Assembly: GCA_020047885.1 (NCBI GenBank)
Contig: JAIFNF010000109.1
Location: forward strand, 1 to 8,979
Direction: 5' to 3'
From: Gammaproteobacteria bacterium
GTDB lineage: Bacteria; Pseudomonadota; Gammaproteobacteria; Competibacterales; Competibacteraceae
DNA length: 8,979 nucleotides
The position numbers and the translations under genes were made by a program. Of the stretch, positions 1 through 7,616 are shown one piece after another; the stretch's first letter is position 1, and each line of letters opens with the position of its first letter. The notes under the pieces are model-generated. The model made no database searches. It was not told the origin of the DNA and saw only the letters and a program-made list of their open reading frames with translations.

Positions 1-38
1 GACTCCTCCCGCGCCAGCACCGCCGGGTCATGTTTCAT
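1..38 (-). CDS. Possible 5' end of a divergent gene, cut by the window edge
   Basis: Reading leftwards from an ATG at 38-36 gives 12 open codons, MKHDPAVLAREE, with the G/C-rich third positions typical of the genes here. It would be divergent from the diguanylate cyclase and its start would touch the first TGTTTCA palindrome. There is no Shine-Dalgarno sequence before the ATG, and 38 bases are too few to identify a product. A divergently encoded regulator would fit the context, but that is only a guess. Confidence 0.2.
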   Translation of the reverse strand, partial: MKHDPAVLAREE

Positions 39-54
39 GTTTCAAAATGAAACA
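38..54. promoter_or_regulatory. Palindromic operator/enhancer box 1 (TGTTTCA-AAA-TGAAACA)
   Basis: This is a perfect 7-bp inverted repeat around AAA. Extra half-sites lie just outside it: TGTTTCA at 31-37 and TGAAACG at 58-64. Its centre (46) is 33 bp, about three helical turns, from the centre of the next box. It lies about 197 bp upstream of the start site predicted from the -24/-12 promoter at 217-232, which is a normal distance for an enhancer-type site. An identical 17-mer occurs at 2059-2075. I do not know which regulator binds it. Confidence 0.6.
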
Positions 55-70
55 TACTGAAACGGTTTTT

Positions 71-87
71 TGTTTCAAAGTGAAACA
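71..87. promoter_or_regulatory. Palindromic operator/enhancer box 2 (TGTTTCA-AAG-TGAAACA)
   Basis: This is the second perfect TGTTTCA/TGAAACA inverted repeat, differing from box 1 only in the 3-bp spacer. Together the two boxes form a tandem, helically phased pair about 164 and 197 bp upstream of the predicted start of the diguanylate cyclase transcript. The same pair layout recurs before the small ORF at 2175. Binding by a bacterial enhancer-binding protein is inferred from the promoter type. Confidence 0.6.
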
Positions 88-125
88 GCCGCTCAGATCC
101 TATAGATTCCCTACGCGCCTGCCGT

Positions 126-154
126 TTGGGTTTCTGTGCTTTATTTTTTATAAT
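126..154 (+). promoter_or_regulatory. Weak sigma-70-like promoter candidate
   Basis: A perfect TATAAT at 149-154 lies 17 bp after TTGGGT (126-131), which matches the -35 consensus only at TTG. A transcript from here would start near 161 and meet the terminator-like hairpin at 175-213, giving a leader or RNA of about 50 nt. The surroundings are AT-rich, so a chance TATAAT is quite possible. An imperfect IHF-like sequence (7 of 9 consensus positions) also lies here at 155-167. Confidence 0.2.
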
Positions 155-174
155 ATTCAAAGCTATATATTATT

Positions 175-213
175 AGCCAGCCTCGCCCAGAGATTAAGGG
201 AAGCTGGCTTTTT
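175..213 (+). terminator. Intrinsic-terminator-like hairpin upstream of the diguanylate cyclase promoter
   Basis: A 7-bp perfect stem, AGCCAGC (175-181) with GCTGGCT (203-209), encloses a loop that can add a CCC/GGG pairing. The stem runs into TTTTT (209-213). It lies between the enhancer boxes and the -24/-12 promoter, so it would stop transcription coming from the left but not the cyclase transcript itself. It could end an upstream gene or a short RNA, or insulate the promoter. Confidence 0.5.
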
Positions 214-216
214 AAT

Positions 217-232
217 GGGCTTATTTTTTGCA
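217..232 (+). promoter_or_regulatory. Sigma-54-type (-24/-12) promoter of the diguanylate cyclase
   Basis: The sequence GGGCTTATTTTTTGCA has the invariant GG (218-219) and GC (230-231) exactly 10 bp apart. It has TTGCA at -12 and GGC at -24; the rest of the -24 box is off consensus. Transcription would start near 243, giving a leader of about 63 nt. The two palindromes at 38-87 are placed as enhancer sites. One such sequence alone would be weak evidence; the repeated layout at 2027-2144 strengthens it. Confidence 0.45.
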
Positions 233-305
233 TAGTTAATGGAATTATCCATTTTTACCCAGTTTGGGATTTTGGGTTAAACCTGATGGAGTAGGAGGCA
301 ATCGT

Positions 306-1991
306 ATGGATTCTAATATCTTTCAATGGCGCTCGCTCAAAACCCGAGTGACCTTGTTCACCCTGAGTATTTTCCTGGTCAGCTTCTGGTTACTGGCGTT
401 CTACACGAACCTGAATCTGCGTAACGATATGCAGCGCCTGTTGGGCGAACAACAGTTCTCGACCGTTTCCTTGATCGCTGCCGAGGTCAATCACGAACTG
501 GAAACCCGGTTCCGCGTACTGAAAAAAGTGGCCGGAAGCATCAGCCCGGCCACACTGGACCATCCCCCCACCTTGCAAGCCTTCCTCGAAGAGTCCTTGA
601 TTCTTCAGGAGCCGTTCAACGGTGGCATCTTTGTTAGCCAGAGGGAAGGCGTTACGGTGGCCAGGCTTCCGTTCCGGGCCGAATCGATAGGCGTCAGTTA
701 CACAGACCGGGATTACATGGTCAGTGCGCTCAAGGAGGGCAAAGCCACCATCGGTCGACCGGTCATCGGTAAAGTGCTGCAAACGCCGGTTTTCGTCATG
801 GCCGTGCCGATCAGTGATACTCAGGGCACGGTGATTGGCGTCTTGGCCGGGGTCACTGACCTGGGACAGCCTAATTTCCTGGACCAGATCATGCAGAACT
901 GCTACGGCCAGTCCGGCAGTTATTTACTGATCGCACCGCAGCACCGGCTGGTGATTACGGCCTCTGATAAAAAGCGCATCATGGAAATGCTTCCCGCCGC
1001 CGGCGTCAATCCGTTAATCGACCGTTTTCTTGAAGGCTACGAGGGTTCCGGGGTCATCGTTAATCCTCATGGCGTGGAAGTGCTGGCTTCCGACAAGGGC
1101 ATCCCGGTGGCGGGCTGGATCGCCGCTGCGGTCTTGCCCACGGTGGAAGCCTTTGCCCCGATTCGCGCCATGCAACAGCGTATGTGGACCGCCACAATGG
1201 TTCTCACTCTGCTGGCGGGTGGTATGACGTGGCAGATATTGAGACACCTACTTTCACCGATGCTGACCGCCGCGAGAACGCTATCCGCCTGGTCCACGAC
1301 CTATCTGCCTCCGCAACCTCTGCTGGTCGCCAACCAGGACGAAATTGGCGACCTCATTGGCGGTTTTAACCGCTTGCTGGACATCCTGGCTGAACGGGAA
1401 ACCGCAATACGTCAATTGGCGCTCTACGACCCGCTGACCCAGTTGCCGAACCGCCGCCTGCTCAATGACCGCCTGCGCCAGACCATGCTGTCCAGCAACC
1501 GGCATGATTGCTATAGCGCGCTGATGTTTATCGATCTGGACAACTTTAAACCTATCAATGACCTACACGGACACGCGGTAGGAGATTTACTGTTGATTGA
1601 AGCGGCTCATCGACTGCAAAGTTGTGTGCGGGAAACTGACACGGTGGCCCGCTTCGGCGGTGATGAGTTTGTGGTGATACTCAGCGATTTGCATGTCGAT
1701 AAAGCCCAGTCGATTTCACAAGCCGAGGGGGTTGCCCAAAAAATTATGTTTTTTATATCAGAACCTTACCGGCTAACGGTCAGGCGCGATGGGCAGAAGG
1801 GTGATACCGTCGAACATCAGTGTACCGCCAGTATCGGCGTGGCCGTTTTTATCAACCACGAAGGTAGCCCGGATAACGTCCTTAAAGCGGCGGATATGGC
1901 CATGTATCAAGCCAAGGAAGCCGGGCGCAATTCGATTCGGTTTTACCACGGCTTCTATAGCACGCCGGTCAAGTCCGCTAACCGCGTCTGA
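306..1991 (+). CDS. Membrane-anchored diguanylate cyclase (dCache - HAMP-like - GGDEF)
   Basis: It makes the second messenger c-di-GMP from two GTP, at the inner membrane, in response to a periplasmic signal. The protein has 561 residues: a transmembrane helix at about 16-34; a periplasmic region at about 35-290 with a double-Cache pattern (YTDRDYM, then PVFVMAVPISD and GVLAGVTDL); a second helix at about 294-312; a HAMP-like linker (DEIGDLIGGFNRL) to about 370; and a GGDEF domain from LYDPLTQLPNRR to about 545. The active site reads RFGGDEF (GGDEF at 451-455), and FIDLDNFKPIND supplies the metal and nucleotide residues. RETD at 442-445, five residues before GGDEF, is a complete RxxD inhibitory site, so product inhibition is expected. 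There is no EAL domain. I chose ATG 306 because AGGAGG (293-298) lies 7 nt before it; an in-frame TTG at 264 has no such site. The sensed ligand is unknown. Confidence 0.93.
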   Translation: MDSNIFQWRSLKTRVTLFTLSIFLVSFWLLAFYTNLNLRNDMQRLLGEQQFSTVSLIAAEVNHELETRFRVLKKVAGSISPATLDHPPTLQAFLEESLILQEPFNGGIFVSQREGVTVARLPFRAESIGVSYTDRDYMVSALKEGKATIGRPVIGKVLQTPVFVMAVPISDTQGTVIGVLAGVTDLGQPNFLDQIMQNCYGQSGSYLLIAPQHRLVITASDKKRIMEMLPAAGVNPLIDRFLEGYEGSGVIVNPHGVEVLASDKGIPVAGWIAAAVLPTVEAFAPIRAMQQRMWTATMVLTLLAGGMTWQILRHLLSPMLTAARTLSAWSTTYLPPQPLLVANQDEIGDLIGGFNRLLDILAERETAIRQLALYDPLTQLPNRRLLNDRLRQTMLSSNRHDCYSALMFIDLDNFKPINDLHGHAVGDLLLIEAAHRLQSCVRETDTVARFGGDEFVVILSDLHVDKAQSISQAEGVAQKIMFFISEPYRLTVRRDGQKGDTVEHQCTASIGVAVFINHEGSPDNVLKAADMAMYQAKEAGRNSIRFYHGFYSTPVKSANRV

Positions 1992-2026
1992 CAAACCCGT
2001 TGCGACAATGGCCGTAGTAGTGTCTG

Positions 2027-2043
2027 TGTTTCATTTTGAAAAG
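2027..2043. promoter_or_regulatory. Degenerate operator/enhancer box 3 (TGTTTCA-TTT-TGAAAAG)
   Basis: The left half is a perfect TGTTTCA and the right half keeps TGAAA. A further half-site, TGAAACA, lies at 2046-2052. Its centre (2035) is 32 bp before the centre of the perfect box at 2059-2075, repeating the spacing of boxes 1 and 2. It is predicted about 120 bp upstream of the small-ORF transcript start. Confidence 0.5.
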
Positions 2044-2058
2044 GTTGAAACACCGGAT

Positions 2059-2075
2059 TGTTTCAAAATGAAACA
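2059..2075. promoter_or_regulatory. Palindromic operator/enhancer box 4 (TGTTTCA-AAA-TGAAACA)
   Basis: This 17-mer is identical to box 1 at 38-54; one more matching base on each side (2058, 2076) makes a 19-bp palindrome. It is centred about 88 bp upstream of the transcript start predicted from the -24/-12 sequence at 2129-2144, a usual distance for an enhancer-binding protein. Since it lies just after the cyclase gene and before the 33-codon ORF, it most likely serves the latter. Confidence 0.6.
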
Positions 2076-2096
2076 AGAATTCTCTTTTTATTTTAT

Positions 2097-2109
2097 TAAC
2101 TTATTGAAT
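2097..2109 (-). promoter_or_regulatory. Candidate IHF site between enhancer boxes and promoter
   Basis: TAACTTATTGAAT matches 8 of the 9 fixed positions of the IHF consensus read on the minus strand, within a very AT-rich stretch. DNA bending at this place is the usual helper of sigma-54 promoters. It overlaps a 7-bp inverted repeat, TAACTTA (2097-2103) and TAAGTTA (2113-2119), that may be just AT-rich chance. AT-rich DNA easily yields such matches. Confidence 0.3.
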
Positions 2110-2128
2110 AATTAAGTTATTTTTAAAA

Positions 2129-2144
2129 TGGCATGAAATTTTCA
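2129..2144 (+). promoter_or_regulatory. Sigma-54-type (-24/-12) promoter of the small membrane ORF
   Basis: TGGCATGAAATTTTCA matches TGGCAYG-N4-TTGCA except for T instead of G in the -12 GC pair. The -24 part is nearly ideal. Transcription would start near 2155, just before the ribosome-binding site at 2162-2166, leaving a leader of about 20 nt. The -12 mismatch makes it less certain than the -24 half suggests; the palindromic boxes upstream support it. Confidence 0.45.
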
Positions 2145-2174
2145 TAGATATAAGAGTTTATGGAGGCAAGCATT

Positions 2175-2276
2175 ATGAAAGAAAATTTTGAATTGATGAT
2201 CGACTTGATCTACCCGCTAATTCTATTGATCTTGGGTATGGGCGTCATTTATTTCACGTTTGAATTGAACTTGTAA
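2175..2276 (+). CDS. 33-residue single-pass membrane peptide (unrecognised)
   Basis: This short ORF reads MKENFELMIDLIYPLILL (residues 1-18) and then ILGMGVIYFTFELNL before TAA. GGAGG at 2162-2166 lies 8 nt before the ATG, a strong ribosome-binding site. Residues about 11-29 form one hydrophobic helix with a GMG kink. The N-terminus is acidic (E3, E6, D10) with one Lys, and a single Glu lies near the C-terminus. It has its own candidate sigma-54 promoter and enhancer boxes and ends about 50 bp before a strong terminator, so it looks like a one-gene transcript. I do not recognise it. Possibilities are a small regulator of a membrane complex, a partner of the neighbouring cyclase, or a toxic stress peptide. 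It is short enough for automatic annotation to miss. Confidence 0.6.
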   Translation: MKENFELMIDLIYPLILLILGMGVIYFTFELNL

Positions 2277-2328
2277 AACAGCTTTGGATATTTGTAGATT
2301 TGACTCTCGTTTTCATCGCACGAGATTT

Positions 2329-2380
2329 AGCCCGCGCCGACTTGACTTCAACATCAGTCGGATCACGCGGGCTTTTTTAT
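2329..2380 (+). terminator. Strong intrinsic terminator after the small ORF
   Basis: An 8-bp perfect stem, AGCCCGCG (2329-2336) with CGCGGGCT (2366-2373), encloses a second stem, CCGACT (2337-2342) with AGTCGG (2356-2361). It is followed by TTTTTT (2373-2378). It ends the plus-strand transcript and separates it from the converging minus-strand operon whose last stop is at 2393. On the minus strand the hairpin is followed by AAATCTC, with no U tract, so it looks one-directional. Confidence 0.85.
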
Positions 2381-2392
2381 TGACCCCAGCGG

Positions 2393-2761
2393 TTATTCAT
2401 CTAGCACCAGCACCGCATCCATTTCGACCTGTGCGCCACGTGGCAGGGCGGCAACGCCAATCGCTGCTCGGGCGGGATAAGGCTCCTGAAAATACTCGGC
2501 CATAAGCTGATTAAGCAGGGCGAAATGGCTCAGATCAGTCAGGAACACATTGAGTTTAACGGTATCGGCCAGACTGCCGCCTGCTGCGCGAGCGACCGCC
2601 GCCAGATTGTCGAAGACCTGGCGAATCTGCGCTTCCATGTCACCGGCCACCAGTTGCATCGTGGCCGGATCGAGCGGAATCTGGCCAGACAGGTAAACCG
2701 TATTACCCACTTTGACGGCTTGCGAATAGACGCCAATCGCGGCAGGCGCTTGGTCGGAGAC
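2393..2761 (-). CDS. ridA: RidA-type enamine/imine deaminase, start codon unresolved
   Basis: RidA proteins are small cytosolic trimers that hydrolyse reactive 2-aminoacrylate-type enamines/imines to keto acids and ammonia, protecting PLP enzymes. The frame reads [15 protein letters not shown], then [18 protein letters not shown] and ends [14 protein letters not shown]...[11 protein letters not shown]. Residues equivalent to E. coli Tyr17 (VYSQ), Arg105 (PAR) and Glu120 (VEMD) are present; Cys107 is Ala. The homology-supported extent is about 122 residues, close to the usual 126-130. The problem is the start: the first usable codon is GTG 2710, which would drop the conserved N-terminal strand and the Tyr. 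Upstream of it the frame has no ATG, GTG or TTG back to the spoT TAA (2800-2798), with which it is in phase. A sequencing indel, a 5' lesion or an unusual start are all possible. Its place after spoT fits known gene order. Confidence 0.8.
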   Translation of the reverse strand, partial: VSDQAPAAIGVYSQAVKVGNTVYLSGQIPLDPATMQLVAGDMEAQIRQVFDNLAAVARAAGGSLADTVKLNVFLTDLSHFALLNQLMAEYFQEPYPARAAIGVAALPRGAQVEMDAVLVLDE

Positions 2762-2797
2762 GCTCCCACTGGACGGGGAGGATTGAGGTAAGGGAAA

Positions 2798-4996
2798 TTA
2801 ACCGCGCCGCGCCAGCTTCAACACTTCCGGCAGCGTCCGCAACTGGCGCATGACCCGCGCTAAATGTTGCCGGTCACGGACATCGAGCAGTAAATGAACG
2901 GTGGTGCTGTTGCCATCCCGTTCGGAGGTGTTAATCGTTTCAATATTGGTGTCGGTCGTGGAAATGGCGGCAGCGAGGGTCGCCAATACCCCGCGCTTGT
3001 TAGCGACATCCAGCCGCAATTCTGCGGCAAAGTCGACACCGGCTTGCCGCTCCCATTCCACTTCAATCCATTTATCGGGATTTTTCTTATAGCTGGCGAC
3101 ATTTTTGCAGGTGTCGCGATGAATGACGATCCCGCGTCCGGTATTGAGATAGCCAATAATCGCGTCACCCGGCAAGGGCCGACAGCATTTGCCAAAACTG
3201 ACCACCGTGCCCTCGGCGCCCTTGATAAGCAACGGCGACTGGGCGCTGGATTGCAGTGAAACCACGTCCTCGCCTTCCGGCAGCAGGCGTTTAATAAACA
3301 GCGCGGCGACCCGGTTGCCGAGGCCGATATCCGCCAGCAGGTCATCGAAACCGCTCAATCCCAAATCCCGAACCAGTATTTCGATCCGTTTGGGCGACAG
3401 CTCGTTCAGGCCGATGACCCGGCCCACCAGCGCTTTTTCCAGCAGCCGTTTACCGAGCAGAATTGCTTCCTCGCGCTGCAAATGCTTGAGGTAATGGCGG
3501 ATACTGGCGCGAGCCTTGGCGGTGACCACAAAGTTCAGCCAAGCCGGATTGGGTCGAGCCGTCGGGGTAATAATCACCTCAACCGTTTGCCCGGTGGTCA
3601 GCGGCGTCCGCAACGGAGCCAACCGGCGGTCAATCTTGGCACCGACACAGGTATTGCCGACATCGGAATGAATGGCATAGGCGAAATCGACTGCGGTCGC
3701 GCCACGCGGCAACTCAATAATTTCGCCCCGTGGGGTGAAGATATAAATCTCGTCGGGAAACAGATCAACCTTGACGCTTTCCAGAAACTCCACCGGATTG
3801 CCCGCCCGGCGCTGCATATCCAGCAATTTCCGCAACCACTCACGGGCACGTTGCTGGGCATGGCTACCCTGACTGTCGCCGCCGGACTTGTAGCGCCAGT
3901 GCGCCGCAACCCCGACCTCGGCCATGATGTGCATGTCTTCAGTCCGAATCTGCACTTCAATCGGGAGGCTATTGGGGCCAAACAGGACGGTATGCAGCGA
4001 TTGATAACCGTTGGCCTTGGGGATGGCGATGTAGTCCTTGAACCGCCCCATAATCGGCTTGTACAGACTGTGCATGACCCCCAGCATCCGGTAACAGGTG
4101 TCGACGGTATCGACGATGATCCGCACGGCATACACATCGTGGACTTCCCGGAACGGCAGATGCTTGTCATGCATCTTCTGGTAAACGCCCCACAGGTGCT
4201 TGCCGCGCCCCATCACCCGGGCGGAAATATGTTCATCGCGCAACCGTTCCTCGATCCGGGCTTCCAGTTGGCTGATGATCTCGTGGCGGTTGCCGCTCAG
4301 CTTGCGCACCGCCTCCTGCAAGACTCTAAAGCGCGTGGGATACAGGTGGTTGAAACCGAGGTCTTCCAGTTCCTGGCGCAGATGGTTCATGCCCAGCCGA
4401 CCGGCGATAGGGGCGTAAATTTCCAGCGTTTCACGGGCAATGCGGCGGCGCGACTCCGCCCGCATGGAACCCAGCGTGCGCATGTTGTGCAGCCGGTCGG
4501 CTAGTTTGATCATAATCACCCGCAAGTCATTGGCCATGGCCAGAAACATCTTGCGGAAGTTTTCGGCCTGCGCCTCCAGCTTGGAGTTGAACTGAATCTG
4601 GGTCAGCTTGCTGACGCCATCGACCAGGTCAGCGACCTCGGGGCCGAAGCGGGTGCTCAGATGCTCCTTGTTATAGTGGGTATCCTCGATAACATCGTGC
4701 AGCAGCGCGGCCTGCAGCGTTTCATGATCGAAGCGGACATTGGCCAGGATGCGAGCCACCGCCAGCGGGTGGAAGATGTAGGGTTCGCCGCTTTTGCGGT
4801 AGATGCCGGCATGGGCTTCGGCGGCGAAATAGCAGGCTTCGCGCAACCGCTCGACCTGGGCAGGTTCCAGGTATTCACTGGTGATGGCGCACAGATCATC
4901 GATGCGGAGATGCAAATCATCCAGCCACGCCTCGTCAACCACCAGCTTGTGGCCGGGTTGGAGATCGTCGCGCATATCCCGCAGCGGCCCACTCAT
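2798..4996 (-). CDS. spoT: Bifunctional (p)ppGpp synthetase/hydrolase SpoT (RSH family)
   Basis: It makes (p)ppGpp from GTP/GDP and ATP and hydrolyses it, setting the level of the stringent-response alarmone in the cytosol. In the 732-residue protein the order is: HD hydrolase at about 45-200 with HPLAVARILA, LLHDVIEDT (HD at about 100-101) and KLADRLHNMRTL; synthetase at about 240-370 with RFKDYIAIPKANGYQSLH and EVQIRT; TGS at about 410-472; a helical linker; a KCCRPLPGDAIIGY Cys motif near 604; and a C-terminal ACT domain. The hydrolase motifs are intact and the synthetase has the RxKD form typical of bifunctional enzymes rather than the ExDD form of RelA. Neighbours rpoZ and gmk support SpoT. 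I chose ATG 4996, with AGGG 8 nt upstream; GTG 5005 would add three residues. The N-terminus is about 25 residues longer than in Pseudomonas SpoT as I recall it. Confidence 0.95.
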   Translation of the reverse strand: MSGPLRDMRDDLQPGHKLVVDEAWLDDLHLRIDDLCAITSEYLEPAQVERLREACYFAAEAHAGIYRKSGEPYIFHPLAVARILANVRFDHETLQAALLHDVIEDTHYNKEHLSTRFGPEVADLVDGVSKLTQIQFNSKLEAQAENFRKMFLAMANDLRVIMIKLADRLHNMRTLGSMRAESRRRIARETLEIYAPIAGRLGMNHLRQELEDLGFNHLYPTRFRVLQEAVRKLSGNRHEIISQLEARIEERLRDEHISARVMGRGKHLWGVYQKMHDKHLPFREVHDVYAVRIIVDTVDTCYRMLGVMHSLYKPIMGRFKDYIAIPKANGYQSLHTVLFGPNSLPIEVQIRTEDMHIMAEVGVAAHWRYKSGGDSQGSHAQQRAREWLRKLLDMQRRAGNPVEFLESVKVDLFPDEIYIFTPRGEIIELPRGATAVDFAYAIHSDVGNTCVGAKIDRRLAPLRTPLTTGQTVEVIITPTARPNPAWLNFVVTAKARASIRHYLKHLQREEAILLGKRLLEKALVGRVIGLNELSPKRIEILVRDLGLSGFDDLLADIGLGNRVAALFIKRLLPEGEDVVSLQSSAQSPLLIKGAEGTVVSFGKCCRPLPGDAIIGYLNTGRGIVIHRDTCKNVASYKKNPDKWIEVEWERQAGVDFAAELRLDVANKRGVLATLAAAISTTDTNIETINTSERDGNSTTVHLLLDVRDRQHLARVMRQLRTLPEVLKLARRG

Positions 4997-5018
4997 CGCC
5001 TTCACCCTGGCTGACGCC

Positions 5019-5246
5019 TCAGTCCGCTTCGTTCATCGCCGCCGAGCGACGGGACTTGGCAATGATGTGATCGAGCTTGCCCTCAGCCATTTCCCGCAGG
5101 GCAACGACGGTTGGTTTGTCGTTTTCCCAAGGCACGAAAGCCTCACGACCCATCGCCAGGTCACGGGCGCGGCGGGCGGCGACCAGCACCAGTTCAAAGC
5201 GGTTATCGACATGGCTAAGGCAGTCTTCAACAGTAATTCGAGCCAT
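5019..5246 (-). CDS. rpoZ: DNA-directed RNA polymerase omega subunit
   Basis: Omega helps the beta' subunit fold and assemble into RNA polymerase and forms part of a ppGpp-binding site in proteobacteria. The 75-residue protein starts [20 protein letters not shown] and continues [13 protein letters not shown], with the conserved family segment [15 protein letters not shown]. It is somewhat shorter than the roughly 90 residues of E. coli omega, lacking part of the variable C-terminal tail. GGAG lies about 10 nt before the ATG. It ends 22 bp before the spoT start and begins 61 bp after the gmk stop. Association with spoT and gmk is classic and links the enzyme making ppGpp, its target and GDP supply. 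The start is firm because the N-terminus is the conserved one. Confidence 0.95.
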   Translation of the reverse strand: MARITVEDCLSHVDNRFELVLVAARRARDLAMGREAFVPWENDKPTVVALREMAEGKLDHIIAKSRRSAAMNEAD

Positions 5247-5307
5247 TCAGTCTGTTCTCCAGGGTAGGGGGAAATTGGGGGCTTGCAGCTTAACTAAAAA
5301 CAAAGAG

Positions 5308-6449
<1,142 letters not shown>

Positions 6450-6463
<14 letters not shown>

Positions 6464-7535
6464 CAGCAGAATTCACATGATAGGGTTTGCTGAGTTCATG
6501 CACCGCATCGACCAGTGCCCGGACACGATCGGGATCAACGCCTGGTTGGACGCCATGCCCCAGATTGAACACATGGCCGGCACCGGGACCGAAATCGGCT
6601 AGGGTTTGCGCAACCTGTTCGCGAATCCGTTCAGGTTCCGCGTACAGCGCCGTGGGATCCAGATTGCCCTGTAGCGCCACCCGGTTGCCGACGCGCCGCC
6701 GCGCCTCGCCTAAATCCACAGTCCAGTCGATGCCCACCGCGTCGCAACCGGTCGCGGCGATGTCCTCCAGCCAGGCACCGCCGCCCTTAGTGAACAGAAT
6801 GATGGGAACCGGTTGATCTGCGGTGCGGTGCAAACCGGCGACGATCTGCGCCAGATAAGCCAGTGAAAATTCCCGATAGGCGCGAGGGGTGAGAATGCCG
6901 CCCCAGGTATCGAACACCATCAACGTTTGCGCACCGGCAGCGATCTGGGCGTTCAGATACATCGTGACAGCGGTCGTGATGACTTCCAGAAGGCGGTGCA
7001 GAGCCAGGGGTTGGTCATATAACAGACCCTTGATCCGGGCGTAATCCTTACTGGAGCCGCCCTCGACCATATACGTCGCCAGCGTCCACGGGCTGCCCGC
7101 GAAGCCGATCAGCGGAACCTGCCCGCGCAATTCCTGGCGAATCAGCCGGACGGCATCCATGACATAGCGCAACTCTACCTCCGGGTCGGGAACCGCCAGT
7201 CGTTCAATGTCCGCGATGGAGCGGACGGGGCGGGCGAATTGCGGACCCTCGCCCTCGCTGAAGGACAGCCCCAGGCCCATGGCGTCGGGGATGGTCAGAA
7301 TGTCCGAGAACAGGATGGCGGCGTCCAGCGGAAAGCGCGCTAGGGGTTGCAGTGTGACCTCACAGGCCAGTTCCGGGGTTTGGCACAGACGCATGAAATG
7401 GCCGGCGCGGGCGCGAGTGGCGCGGTATTCCGGCAAATAGCGACCCGCCTGGCGCATCAGCCAAACCGGGGTGAGGTCAACCGGTTGGCGGCGCAGGGCG
7501 CGCAGCAGGCGGTCATTGTGAAGTGTGGCAGTCAT
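6450..7535 (-). CDS. hemE: Uroporphyrinogen decarboxylase
   Basis: It removes four acetate carboxyl groups from uroporphyrinogen III to give coproporphyrinogen III in haem synthesis, in the cytosol and without a cofactor. The 361-residue protein carries the first family signature [16 protein letters not shown] (23-38) and the second, [17 protein letters not shown] (144-160). Residues expected at the active site are present: Arg28 and Arg32, Asp78 (FSDIL), Tyr155 and His327 ([10 protein letters not shown]). Length and ends match the family. The start is ATG 7535; the bases before it are C-rich and offer no good Shine-Dalgarno sequence. It is the first gene of the run, so a promoter is expected in 7536-7616, but I see no convincing one. 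The next gene overlaps its end. Confidence 0.96.
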
Positions 7536-7616
7536 GGGGGGTTCAAAATCCGTTTGCTGAGGTCTTGGACAGCTATTCTATGCCAAGTGTGCCAGCAATC
7601 TAAACAACGTTATCAA

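Noticed and set aside
38..87. NifA-type upstream activator sites
   Set aside because: NifA sites are TGT-N10-ACA; these boxes give TGT-N11-ACA with long conserved arms, and no nif gene is nearby.
47..235. 62-codon plus-strand ORF
   Set aside because: Its ATG lies inside the first palindrome, it has no ribosome-binding site, it runs through the terminator-like hairpin and the -24/-12 sequence, and its composition is not protein-like.
243..305. c-di-GMP riboswitch in the cyclase leader
   Set aside because: The leader is only about 63 nt and shows none of the conserved paired elements of either c-di-GMP riboswitch class.
3482..4504. 340-codon plus-strand ORF antisense to spoT
   Set aside because: It is a mirror frame of a GC-rich gene; the spoT frame carries all the conserved motifs.
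2798..5005. RelA (synthetase-only) instead of SpoT
   Set aside because: All hydrolase motifs are intact, the synthetase carries RxKD rather than ExDD, and gmk-rpoZ-spoT is the expected context.
7581..7594. Sigma-54 promoter for hemE (TGGCACACTTGGCA on the minus strand)
   Set aside because: The -24 half is perfect, but the GG and GC pairs are 8 bp apart instead of 10, which is not tolerated well by sigma-54.
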